Shown in pieces: positions 34,841 through 43,477 of a stretch of DNA of 64,000 bases. The notes beneath the pieces were generated by a model. It did not search any database and was not told where the DNA came from. It saw nothing but the letters and a program-made list of their open reading frames with translations. The position numbers and the translations under genes are program-made. This DNA is from Labrys okinawensis. GTDB lineage: Bacteria > Pseudomonadota > Alphaproteobacteria > Rhizobiales > Labraceae. How positions within the stretch are numbered: the stretch's first letter is position 1; every line of letters starts with the position of its first letter. The stretch covers positions 124,001 through 188,000 of the forward strand of contig NZ_PUEJ01000002.1 of the NCBI RefSeq assembly GCF_002982075.1, written 5' to 3'.

Positions 34841-36042
34841 ATGTCGAGGAGGGGCCGGAGCCCGGCGGAACGAGCATCGCGGCACACATCCTGCTCGGCG
34901 TCAGCCTGGTGCTGATTGCCGCCAATCTCAGGGCGGTATTCTCCAGCCTGTCGACGGTGCTTCCCGAGATCGTGCGCGACACCGGCCTCAATGCATTCTG
35001 GTCGAGCGTGCTGACCACGCTGCCGGTGGTCTGCCTCGGCGTCTTCTCCTTCCCGGCTCCCAATCTGGCGCGGCGCTTCTCGGCCGAGCGCGTCATCCTG
35101 GCCTGCATGCTGGTCATCGCGCTCGGTACCGGTCTGCGTGGATTTGGAAATGCTCCTTTCCTATTTCTTGGCTCCTTCCTGGCCGGCGCCGGCATCGCCA
35201 TGATCAACGTGCTGCTGCCGGGTCTGGTCAAGCGCGACTTCCCCAGGCGGATCGCCCTGATGACGGGGCTCTACACCATGGCGCTGTGCGGCAGCGCGGC
35301 CGCCGCCGCGGCCTTTACCGTGCCGCTCGAAAAGGCGCTGTCGGGCAACTGGCCTGCCGCGCTGGCCCTATGGGGCGTGCCCGCATTCGCAGCCGCCCTG
35401 ATCTGGGCGCCGCAAGCCCTCGGAGCGGGCCACGACCATGCGTCCGCCAGGCCGGCAGTCAAGGGGTTGTTCCGCGACAGGCTCGCCTGGAAGGTCACGC
35501 TGTTCATGGGCCTGCAATCGGCCATGGCCTATATCGTCTTCGGCTGGATGGCGCCGATGCTGCGCGATCGCGGCATGGAAGGCACCAGTGCGGGGCTTCT
35601 GGTGTCCGGCTCCGTGGTGGTGCAGATGCTGGCCTGCCTGGCGACGCCGCCCTTGGCCATGCGCGGGCGGGACCAGCGCCTGGTCTGCCTTGCGCTGCTC
35701 GCCTGCGGCGCCGTCGGCTTTGCCGCCTGCTATTGGCTGCCTTTGTCGCTCGCCTGGATCGGCGCCATCCTCTGCGGCATGGGCCAGGGCGGTCTGATCG
35801 CGGTGGCGATGACGCTGATCATCCTGCGCTCGCCCGATGCGCATGTCGCCGCCCGCCTGTCCGGCATGGCGCAGGGCTTCGGCTACATCATCGCCGGCTT
35901 CGGCCCGCTGCTTGCCGGGCTGCTGCGCGGCATCACCGGCAGCTTCGCCGCGCCGACGCTGCTGTTCATCGCCTTCGCCCTCCTCGCCGCCTGGAGCGCC
36001 CTGGAAGCCGGGCAGGACAAGGTGCTGCAGGTCGAGAGCTGA
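34841..36042 (+). CDS. MFS transporter, CynX/NimT-like, with probable frameshift at its start
   Basis: About 400 residues with twelve predicted helices (AHILLGVSLVLIAANLRAVF onwards; GLQSAMAYIVFGWMAPML in the second half), matching CynX/NimT cyanate or nitroimidazole-type carriers. The frame that encodes it has no good start: in-frame options are TTG 34744 or GTG 34657, neither with a ribosome-binding site. An ATG at 34841 preceded by gggagag is in another frame; adding one G to the run at 34851-34854 would join it to the protein as MSRRGPEPGG. So a one-base deletion, real or a sequencing error, is likely. Divergent from the amidohydrolase, with 336 bp between them that hold no other gene. 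Confidence 0.75.
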
Positions 36043-36050
36043 GTGTAAGT

Positions 36051-36174
36051 CCTTCTCCCCCTGCGGGAGAAGGTCCCGGCAGGGGGATGAGGGGTGTTGG
36101 CGCATCCCTCGTAGAAGTCGAGTTTCTCCCCTCATCCGCCCCTTCGGGGCACCTTCTCCCCCACGGAGGGAAGG
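36051..36174. repeat. Palindromic intergenic repeat, family 2, copy 2
   Basis: Same order of blocks as 10448-10572: ccttctccccctgcgggaga, gtcccggcagggggatgagg, then ctcatccgccccttcggggc and caccttctccc. It separates the convergent MFS and TetR genes and may serve as a transcription end. Confidence 0.8.
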
Positions 36175-36183
36175 CTGTCGCAC

Positions 36184-36807
36184 TCAAGCCTGCCCGCTCG
36201 CGATCAAGCCCGACAGTGGCCGGTTCTGCCGTTCGACCTGGGCTTTCAGCGCATCCAGCGGCATCGCCTCGTCCTTGGCGAATTCGATGAACATCAGGTT
36301 GAGATTGTTGAAGAACATCTCCCCGACCGCCGCCGCGTCCACATCCGCACGCACGGCGCCGCGCTTCTGCAGGGTGAGCACCAGGCTGGAAACCTGCCCG
36401 CAGAGCCGCCGGTCGAGTTCGGTGTAACGTCGGCTGAACGGGCTGTCCGGCTGCTGGATCGACAGCGCCATGGCGACCCGCCACATCTCCTTGGAGAGAT
36501 AGACCAGGGAATGATCGTAATATTGCGCGATCAGGGCCTGCAGGGCCGCCTGCACGGTCGGCGGCGGATTGGCCACGATCCGGCGGCCGGCCTCCAGCAC
36601 TTCCTCCACCTCCATGGTGACGGCGGCGAGCAGGATGTCGCCCTTGTTCTGGTAGTAATTGTAGAGCGTGCCCACCGAGACCTCGGCGAGGTCGGCGATA
36701 TCCTCGATCCTGGCGCTGTCATAGCCCCCTTCGCGGAAGAGGCGGGTGGCGGCCTCGAGAATGCGCCGGTTCCTGTCCGCCTTCTGCTTTGCGCGTAATC
36801 CCGCCAT
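36184..36807 (-). CDS. TetR/AcrR-family transcriptional regulator
   Basis: A 207-residue regulator. The N-terminal helix-turn-helix (residues about 10-60) reads RILEAATRLFREGGYDSARIEDIADLAEVSVGTLYNYYQNK split over the usual helices. The C-terminal ligand domain is unassigned. The start has agagga upstream. It is divergent from the ABC importer operon with 108 bp between, so it probably controls that operon and itself. Confidence 0.9.
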   Translation of the reverse strand: MAGLRAKQKADRNRRILEAATRLFREGGYDSARIEDIADLAEVSVGTLYNYYQNKGDILLAAVTMEVEEVLEAGRRIVANPPPTVQAALQALIAQYYDHSLVYLSKEMWRVAMALSIQQPDSPFSRRYTELDRRLCGQVSSLVLTLQKRGAVRADVDAAAVGEMFFNNLNLMFIEFAKDEAMPLDALKAQVERQNRPLSGLIASGQA

Positions 36808-36831
36808 GCCGCATCCTCTGAACGTATTCTA

Positions 36832-36869
36832 AAATTGATATTGACTTAAAAAATGAACTCACTCAATTT
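36832..36869. promoter_or_regulatory. Candidate TetR operator / promoter zone
   Basis: An AT-rich stretch in the TetR-ABC divergent gap. AAATTGA (36832-36838) and TCAATTT (36863-36869) are a perfect 7-bp inverted pair 24 bases apart, with TTGACT at 36841-36846 as a possible -35 element for the ABC operon and a smaller TGA-AC-TCA dyad inside. Confidence 0.35.
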
Positions 36870-36915
36870 CTTTATTAGAGCACCATCAAGACGTGCCGCC
36901 AGCCAGAGGTATGCC

Positions 36916-38001
36916 ATGACATCGCCCGCAAGCCGCGCCCCCGCGCGCCGTCTCCTCCTCGCCTCCGTTCTCGCCGGCGCGGCCGGCCTCTCTGCCGCCG
37001 CTTCCGCCCGCGCCGAGGACCAGCTCAACGCCCTCGTCTGGTGCGACCATACCGATCCGGCCCTGATCGAGCCGTTCGAGAAGGCCAACAACGTCAAGGT
37101 CAACCTGAAGACCTATGAGGGCACCGGTGCGGGCCTTTCCATCATCGCCCAGTCCCGCCCGGGCGACTGGGACGTGCTGGTGATCGACGCCATCGACGTC
37201 AAGCGGGCCGTCGACCAGAACCTCCTCGCCGAAATGCCGGCCGATGCGCTGCCGCTCGCCGATACCTTCCCGGAAGTGCGCATGGAGGCGCAGAACAGCA
37301 AGGACGGCAAGATCTACGCCGCCACCGAGAAGTTCGGCTACAACACGATCTCCTACGACAAGACCAAGGTCGACCCGAAGGACATGAAGGACCTCAGCGT
37401 GATGTGGTCCGACAAGTATAAGGGCCGTATCGCCATCTATGACTACTACATGCCGGTGATGGGCCTGGTTCAGGTCGGCCTCGGCAAGAAGACGGCCGAG
37501 TTGTCGGAGGCCGACCTGCCGGCCATCCAGGACAAGCTTGCCGCCATGAAGAAGGTTTCCAAGCAGGTCAGCGAGGTCACCGCTTCGCAGACCGCGCTCG
37601 CCACCGGCGAAGTCGACATCCTGGTCGGCGGCGGCGAATGGATCACCGCCGCGCTCGCAGCCGAAAAGCCCAATCTCGACTGGACCGTGCCGGACCAGGG
37701 TGCCGTACGCTGGGCGCAGTCCATCGGGGTGATGAAGGATTCCGCCCACAAGGACCTCGCCCTGAAATTCGTGCAGTACATTCTCAGCCCGGAAGGTCAG
37801 GCGCGCCTTGCCACCTCCTCCTGCTACTGGGCGATGCCCGCCAACAAGAAGGCCGGCGACCATCTGACCGATGCCCAGAAGACGGCGCTGCGCTGGAACG
37901 ACCAGGCCGGCTATCTCGCCAAGGCCCAGCTCTATCCCGCGCCCAATGCCGAGCTCGACAAGAAGATGCAGGATGCCTGGACCGACATGATGCAGCAGTG
38001 A
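36916..38001 (+). CDS. ABC importer substrate-binding protein (PotD/PotF-like)
   Basis: A 361-residue periplasmic protein starting MTSPASRAPARRLLLASVLA, with agaggt upstream. The signal peptide ends near ASARAED. The mature part has NALVWCDHTDPALIEPFEKA, DWDVLVIDAIDVKRAVD, TEKFGYNTISYDKTKVD and GEVDILVGGGEWITA, matching extracellular solute-binding family 1/8 proteins of spermidine/putrescine-type systems. Such relatives bind many small cations, amino acids or phosphonates, so polyamine is not assured. Confidence 0.9.
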   Translation: MTSPASRAPARRLLLASVLAGAAGLSAAASARAEDQLNALVWCDHTDPALIEPFEKANNVKVNLKTYEGTGAGLSIIAQSRPGDWDVLVIDAIDVKRAVDQNLLAEMPADALPLADTFPEVRMEAQNSKDGKIYAATEKFGYNTISYDKTKVDPKDMKDLSVMWSDKYKGRIAIYDYYMPVMGLVQVGLGKKTAELSEADLPAIQDKLAAMKKVSKQVSEVTASQTALATGEVDILVGGGEWITAALAAEKPNLDWTVPDQGAVRWAQSIGVMKDSAHKDLALKFVQYILSPEGQARLATSSCYWAMPANKKAGDHLTDAQKTALRWNDQAGYLAKAQLYPAPNAELDKKMQDAWTDMMQQ

Positions 38002-38135
38002 ATTCTTTCCGGGTGCGCGGACGTAGCCGCGCAATGGGCTTTGCCGATTGTCGCGACGGCCGCTCTTGGAAGCGCTACGCTCGCGGATAGGAAGAGCGGA
38101 CGGGACGTCCGCGCACCCGGGATAAGGGATCGACC

Positions 38136-38999
38136 ATGACCGCATCCAGCCTCGAGGCGGCCGAGCGCCGCAAGGCCTGGGGCTTCGTCCTGCCGGCGCT
38201 GGGCTGGACGCTGGCCTTCTTCGTCGTCCCCTTCGCCTTCATGGCGGCGATGAGCCTGTGGTCGCTGCAGGGCGGCCAGATCATCCAGAGCTGGAACCTG
38301 AACAATTACCTCGCCTTCTTCCAGAAGGAATCCCTGCTCAAGGGCCTGGTCAATTCGCTGGAGATCACGGCTATAGTGACCGTGCTCTCCGTGCTGCTCG
38401 CCTATCCCCTCGCCTGGATCATCGCCGAGCGCGTGCCCAAGCGCTATCAGCGCCTCGCCCTCATCCTGGCCGTGCTGCCGTTCTGGACCTCCTATGTGGT
38501 GCGCTCCTACGCCTGGCTGCTGGTGCTTTCCAAGGCCGGCGTGATCAACCAGGCCCTGCTGGCGCTCGGCGTGATCGCCGAGCCGCTCGATCTCGCCTCG
38601 ACGCGCACCGCCACCGTGATCGGCTTCGTGCATTTCTTCGTGATGCTGCTGACGCTGACCGTCTACGCCAATCTGATCCAGCTCTCCCCGAACTATCGGC
38701 GGGCCGCGGCCGATCTTGGCGCCAACGGCCTGCAGACCTTCTGGCATGTGGTGCTACCGCTCACTTTGCCCGGCATCATGACCGGTGCTTTCCTCACTTT
38801 CGTGCTCTGCATCGGCGACTACGTCACCCCGCAGATCCTCGGCGGCAACAATGAGCTGGTGCTGCCGCAGATCATCATGCTGCAGCTTGGGCGCCGGGCG
38901 GATCTGCCCATGGCCGCCACCCTGTCGATCGTGCTGATGGCGGTGGTGACGCTGGCCTATGTCGCCTGCGCGCGCTGGCTGAAGATCGAGAGGGCCTGA
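38136..38999 (+). CDS. ABC importer permease (PotB/PotH-like)
   Basis: A 287-residue inner-membrane subunit with about six helices starting KAWGFVLPALGWTLAFFVVP. The EAA-type loop that touches the ATPase is at YRRAAADLGANGLQTFWHVVLPLTLPGI. The gene follows the binding protein by 134 bp that contain a short inverted repeat (gggtgcgcggacgt and acgtccgcgcaccc). The next permease starts two bases after the stop. Confidence 0.93.
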   Translation: MTASSLEAAERRKAWGFVLPALGWTLAFFVVPFAFMAAMSLWSLQGGQIIQSWNLNNYLAFFQKESLLKGLVNSLEITAIVTVLSVLLAYPLAWIIAERVPKRYQRLALILAVLPFWTSYVVRSYAWLLVLSKAGVINQALLALGVIAEPLDLASTRTATVIGFVHFFVMLLTLTVYANLIQLSPNYRRAAADLGANGLQTFWHVVLPLTLPGIMTGAFLTFVLCIGDYVTPQILGGNNELVLPQIIMLQLGRRADLPMAATLSIVLMAVVTLAYVACARWLKIERA

Positions 39000-39001
39000 G
39001 C

Positions 39002-39793
39002 ATGACGCGCAAGACCCTCGCCGATATGCTCAGCGGCCTCTATGCCGTCGCGATCTTCGGTTTCATCTTCCTGCCGGTGGCGGTGCTGGTGCTGTTCTCC
39101 TTCCAGGACGGCCGCCTGCCGGTGCCGCCCTTCAACGGCGCCTCCCTGCAATGGTACCGGGCGGTTTTCGCCGACGGCAAGCTGATGGCGGCCATGCTCA
39201 ATTCGCTCCTGGTGGGCATCGGCTCCTCTATCGTCGCCTGCCTCCTCGGCTTTCTCGCCGCCTATGCGCTGGCGCGCTACAGGCTGCCCGGCTCGGCGCT
39301 GCAGCGCGGCCTTCTGATCGCGCCCATGACGGTGAGCTATCTCATCATCGCGCTCGGCCTGCTGACGGTACTGAACGCCCTGCATCTGCCGCTCTCGCTG
39401 TGGACCGTCGGCATCGGCCATGTGGTGATCAACCTGCCGCTCTGCTTTGCCATTATCTATTCCTCGATGGGCGACCACCACATCAACATCGAGCGGGCGG
39501 CCCGCGACCTCGGCGCCAGCGACATCAAGGTGATGGCGTTGGTCACCGCCCCGATGCTCGCCCCCTCGATCCTCGCGGCCTTCTTCCTGTCCGTCACCTT
39601 CAGCTGGGACGAGTTCATCATCGCGTTCCTGCTCTCGCGTTTCGACGTCACACTGCCCGTCGAGATCTGGAACCTCTTGCGCTCCGGCCTCAATCCCAAG
39701 ACCAACGCCATCGGTTCGCTGGTCTTCCTCATCTCCATCCTGGTGCTGGTCGTCGTCGAACTCGCCGTCTTCGGAAGGGCCAAAAAATCATGA
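39002..39793 (+). CDS. ABC importer permease (PotC/PotI-like)
   Basis: A 263-residue inner-membrane subunit. Hydrophobic helices start with LYAVAIFGFIFLPVAVLVLF; the ATPase-contact loop is IERAARDLGASDIKVMALVTAPML. Typical length for PotC. It overlaps the ATPase gene by four bases (ATGA), showing translational coupling. Confidence 0.93.
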   Translation: MTRKTLADMLSGLYAVAIFGFIFLPVAVLVLFSFQDGRLPVPPFNGASLQWYRAVFADGKLMAAMLNSLLVGIGSSIVACLLGFLAAYALARYRLPGSALQRGLLIAPMTVSYLIIALGLLTVLNALHLPLSLWTVGIGHVVINLPLCFAIIYSSMGDHHINIERAARDLGASDIKVMALVTAPMLAPSILAAFFLSVTFSWDEFIIAFLLSRFDVTLPVEIWNLLRSGLNPKTNAIGSLVFLISILVLVVVELAVFGRAKKS

Positions 39794-40893
39794 CCGCCTC
39801 GGTTTCCGTCCGCAACGCCAGCAAGACCTTCGGCGCCTTCACCGCCCTCGACGACGTCTCGCTCGAGATCGCGGCCGGCGAGTTCATCGTGCTGCTCGGA
39901 CCCTCCGGCTGCGGCAAGACCACGCTGCTCTCGATCCTGGGCGGTTTCCTGACGCCGACCTCCGGGCAGGTGCTGATCGGCGGCAAGGACATGACGAACG
40001 TGCCGCCGGCGCGGCGGCCGACCACCACCATGTTCCAGGACTATGCCCTCTTCCCGCATATGCGCCTTATCGACAATGTCGGCTTCGGCCTGCGCATGCG
40101 CGGCATGGGGCGGGCGGAGCGCGACGAGAAGGCGCTCGGCTATCTCGGCCTGGTCGGCCTCGACAAGGCTGTCGCGAAGAAACCGCATGAATTGTCCGGC
40201 GGCCAGCGCCAGCGCGTCGCCCTCGCCCGGGCTCTCGCCGTCGATCCCGACGTGCTGCTGCTCGACGAACCGCTCGGGGCGCTGGATCTCAAGCTACGGC
40301 GCCAGATGCAGGACGAATTGAAGGCGATCCAGAAACGGGTCGGCACCACCTTCGTGCATGTCACCCATGACCAGGAGGAGGCGATGGCCATCGCCGACCG
40401 CATCGTGGTGATGAATTCAGGCCATGTCGAGGATGTCGGCCCGCCCGCCACGGTCTATATGCGGCCGCGCTCGCTGTTCTCGGCCGGCTTCATGGGCGAG
40501 GCCAATTTCATTGCCGGCGAGGTCGCTGATCTGCGGGGTAATCAGGCCCGCATCGACACCGCCCTCGGCAGCCTCGTGCTGCCCAGCGCCGGCTTCACCA
40601 CGGGCGAGCCCCGCAGGCATGGCTCGGTGACGCTGTGCATCCGGCCGGAGCATTTCCGCCCGGAGGCAGGCGAGGCGGGTCCGACAATCTCGCTGGGCGA
40701 GGCCAGGGTCACGGGCGGAGCCTTTTTCGGCACGCATTACCGCTGCCATCTCCAGCCGGCGGCCGGGCCGGCCCTGGTGGCCCATCTGCCGCAATCGGCC
40801 AGACTCTCCGAAGGCCAGTCCCTGTCGCTTGCCGTCAAGCCGGATGATGTGGTGATCTTGCCCTCACGGGAAGTGATTGCTCACCCCATTTGA
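39790..40893 (+). CDS. ABC importer ATP-binding protein (PotA/PotG-like)
   Basis: A 367-residue ATPase. Walker A is GPSGCGKTT, the Q-loop is MFQDYALFPH, the signature LSGGQRQR, Walker B LLLDEPLGALD and the switch His in VTHDQEEAM. Residues from about 245 form a TOBE domain (IRPEHFRPEAGE, LAVKPDDVVIL). The four-gene unit is a complete type I importer. Confidence 0.95.
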   Translation: MTASVSVRNASKTFGAFTALDDVSLEIAAGEFIVLLGPSGCGKTTLLSILGGFLTPTSGQVLIGGKDMTNVPPARRPTTTMFQDYALFPHMRLIDNVGFGLRMRGMGRAERDEKALGYLGLVGLDKAVAKKPHELSGGQRQRVALARALAVDPDVLLLDEPLGALDLKLRRQMQDELKAIQKRVGTTFVHVTHDQEEAMAIADRIVVMNSGHVEDVGPPATVYMRPRSLFSAGFMGEANFIAGEVADLRGNQARIDTALGSLVLPSAGFTTGEPRRHGSVTLCIRPEHFRPEAGEAGPTISLGEARVTGGAFFGTHYRCHLQPAAGPALVAHLPQSARLSEGQSLSLAVKPDDVVILPSREVIAHPI

Positions 40894-40935
40894 GAGGTCG
40901 CGCAACGCGACGAACCAAATGCAGGAAAACGCCCG

Positions 40936-41679
40936 ATGCAGCGGATCAGCCCCGACAAATGGTATGAGGTACGGCGTCTTGCCGACGACGTCACCGCCAT
41001 CGGCGAGCCCTATATCCAGGAATTCTACCGCTGCAATATCTGGCATGTGCGCGGGCGCGACCGCGACATGCTGATCGACAGCGGCATGGGCGTCGTCTCG
41101 CTGCGCGAATGGGTGCCGCTGGTGACCGAGCGCGACCTGATCGCCGTGGCGAGCCACACCCATTTCGACCATATCGGCTGCCATCACGAGTTCGAATGCC
41201 GGGCCGTCCATGCCGCCGAGGCGGACCTCCTCGCCAATCCGACCCGGCAGAACACCCTGGCCGATCCCTATGTCACCGATGGGATCTTCGATGCCCTGCC
41301 GCCGGAGCCCTATTGCTCGGCCTGCTATGCGGTGAAGCGGGCGCCGGCCACCCGGATTCTGGAAGACGGCGACGTCATCGACCTCGGCGACCGCGTTTTC
41401 GAGGTCATCCACACGCCGGGCCATTCGCCGGGGGGCATCGCGCTGTGGGAAGCACGCACGGCGACGCTGTTTTCCGGCGACATCCTCTATGACGGCCCGC
41501 TGATCGAGGACACCTATCACGCCAATGCGCAGGACTATGTGGCCTCGATGGAACGGCTGCTGCGCCTGCCCGTCCGCATCGTGCATGGCGGGCATTTTCC
41601 AAGCTTCGACGGCGCACGCTACCGCCAGCTCATCCGCGCCTGGCTGGAAGGCAAGGGCAGGACTGTGCCGCCGGCCTGA
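40936..41679 (+). CDS. MBL-fold metallohydrolase
   Basis: A 247-residue metallo-beta-lactamase-fold protein with the zinc motif SHTHFDHIGCHHEF, then VIHTPGHSPGGIALWE, TLFSGDILYDGPL and the last His in VHGGHF. It starts 42 bases after the ABC ATPase on the same strand and may be the last gene of that operon. It could act on the imported compound, for example a thioester, lactone or phosphodiester; the sequence does not tell which. The gene converges on a GDPD gene four bases away. Confidence 0.85.
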   Translation: MQRISPDKWYEVRRLADDVTAIGEPYIQEFYRCNIWHVRGRDRDMLIDSGMGVVSLREWVPLVTERDLIAVASHTHFDHIGCHHEFECRAVHAAEADLLANPTRQNTLADPYVTDGIFDALPPEPYCSACYAVKRAPATRILEDGDVIDLGDRVFEVIHTPGHSPGGIALWEARTATLFSGDILYDGPLIEDTYHANAQDYVASMERLLRLPVRIVHGGHFPSFDGARYRQLIRAWLEGKGRTVPPA

Positions 41680-41683
41680 CGCT

Positions 41684-42415
41684 TCAGGCCACCCGCAGGA
41701 TTCGGCCTGGGAAGTCGGTGAACACGCCGGCGACCCCCAAGGCGAACAGTTCCCGTGCCCGTTCGGCGGTATTCACGGTATAGGACAGCAGCGGGCGCCC
41801 GGTGGCCTTATAGGCGGCGATGCTCTCGGGCGTCTCTTGTTCATGATCGAAATTGATGGAGGCGGCGGCCACCCTGTCGGCGATATCGGCCCAATCGGCC
41901 GGCCGCTCCCAGATCAGATAGCCGCGCGGCAGATGCGGGGCGAGATCCCGGGCCGCTTCCAGGCTTTCGACCGAGAAGGACGAGAGAACCAGCGGCGCCC
42001 CGATCGGTCCGAAGGCATCGATCGTCTTCAAGGCAATTTCGGCGGTGCGGACATCGGTGCCGGGCGAGGGCTTGATCTCGACATTGAGGCCGAGTTCCAG
42101 TTCCTTGCACAAGGCAAGCACGGACGGCAGGTCCGGAATGCGTTCGCCGGCGAAGGGGCGGCCGAACGGCGCGCCGGCATCGAGAGCCTGGAGCTCCCGC
42201 CAGGTGAGATCGATGACCGGCCCGCGGCCCGTGGTGGTGCGCTCCAGCGTATCGTCATGAATGACGACGGGCACCTCGTCCTTGCTGAGCTGCACGTCGA
42301 TCTCGACCATCGCAACGCCGAAGGCCGCAGCGCAGCGGATCGATTCGAGCGTGTTCTCCGGCGCATGCGCGGCGGCGCCGCGATGCCCGATGACACGGGG
42401 GAGGGTGAGGGGCAT
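41684..42415 (-). CDS. ugpQ: Glycerophosphodiester phosphodiesterase
   Basis: A 243-residue GDPD TIM-barrel enzyme starting MPLTLPRVIGHRGAAAHAPENTLESI. The catalytic set is visible: HRG, ENT, EIDVQLSKD, VIHDDTLERTT, and NVEIKPSPGTD. It releases glycerol-3-phosphate from glycerophosphodiesters and lacks a signal peptide, so it should be cytoplasmic (UgpQ-like). An upstream ATG at 42457 would add 14 residues. Its position beside the ABC importer and MBL gene raises the possibility that the importer brings in a glycerophosphodiester. Confidence 0.9.
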   Translation of the reverse strand: MPLTLPRVIGHRGAAAHAPENTLESIRCAAAFGVAMVEIDVQLSKDEVPVVIHDDTLERTTTGRGPVIDLTWRELQALDAGAPFGRPFAGERIPDLPSVLALCKELELGLNVEIKPSPGTDVRTAEIALKTIDAFGPIGAPLVLSSFSVESLEAARDLAPHLPRGYLIWERPADWADIADRVAAASINFDHEQETPESIAAYKATGRPLLSYTVNTAERARELFALGVAGVFTDFPGRILRVA

Positions 42416-42786
42416 CGCCGGTCTCCAGAAGCAGATCGAGAGGATCACAAGCTCCATGGCCCGAAGCGCCGGCAATGGCAAGGTCACGAACTTTGCTGCC
42501 CCCACTTCTTCGCGCGGAGACAGGCAGAATGATACCGGCATCCCCGCATTCGATGGAATGCGGGGATGCAATTTTGGCTCAGATTTTCGGTGAGAGACGG
42601 TCCTATGGACCAAACCCGAATCCGCTGGTTCACCCCCCGGAGAACGCCAGCCTGGAATCTTGGGTCACGAGACGACTGAATGAACTCTAGCGGTACCGGA
42701 TCCGCCGGGTTGAACCACCTCGGAAAGCCTACACTGCAATTCGGTCGTCAGGCCCTTGAGGCGGTTCGGAAGGGAGGCTCAGCCGG
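42416..42786. other. Gap with a perfect 14-bp hairpin
   Basis: gcatccccgcattc (42538-42551) pairs perfectly with gaatgcggggatgc (42556-42569) around a four-base loop, followed on the plus strand by aatttt. It may end transcription from the minus-strand XRE gene or from readthrough of the ABC operon. I see no gene in the gap. Confidence 0.55.
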
Positions 42787-43017
42787 TTATTCGCTCGGCA
42801 GGCCGAGTGCGGCCGCGACGCGGCGCAGATGGGCGGGGCTGGCATTGTTGCCCAGTTCGAGGTCTTCTATCTCATCGACCGTGAGACCGCAGGTGACCGC
42901 GAGGTCCTCCCTGCTGTATCCCTTTGCTTCACGAACCTGCCTGAAGAGGTCCGCACCGACGGGCACCGAGGAGGTGCAGGTCTGGGCAAGGGTATGATCG
43001 CTTCCGGTATGGGACAT
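42787..43017 (-). CDS. Small XRE-family helix-turn-helix regulator
   Basis: A 76-residue protein starting MSHTGSDHTLAQTCTSS with a perfect aaggagg 6 bases before the ATG. The HTH reads LFRQVREAKGYSREDLAVTC, then GLTVDEIEDLELGN. There is no effector domain, so it is a Cro/C1-type single-domain DNA-binding protein. No linked toxin, phage or partner gene is visible. The upstream 250 bp are comparatively AT-rich. Confidence 0.85.
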   Translation of the reverse strand: MSHTGSDHTLAQTCTSSVPVGADLFRQVREAKGYSREDLAVTCGLTVDEIEDLELGNNASPAHLRRVAAALGLPSE

Positions 43018-43477
43018 GTAAATCCTCCTTGTTGAGAACCGGGGAAATGGATTTTGTATTTGTCTCCCGTCCTGGATGGTGAAGGCGGCACAACATGCCT
43101 TCCAATTAACGATTTGCCAAGTATCGGTCTGCGCGACATGTGCATTGCGAGCACACAACTGCGGGAGGGACTACTTAAGTTACTGTTTCAGCTTTGCAAT
43201 ATCGATCAAACACGGAAAAAGGCCTTGGAAGAACGGCGCTTTCCTTAGGTATTGCCTTTGATCAGTCTTGGTTGGAACAGAAGCGAATCAGGCATTTCGA
43301 CTGACGGCGGGATGCACCCCGCCTGCCACTGCTATCGGGCGCGGATAGTGACAGCTCATGCCCGTGAGATCAAGCCTCGTTTGCAGGCGCTTCCGGCGGG
43401 GCGGATCCCGCGTTTCGGCTCGATTGCCTGCGACGGCAAAAGAGCTTTCGAAACAAGGCGCTGGAGCCAAGGGGCTC

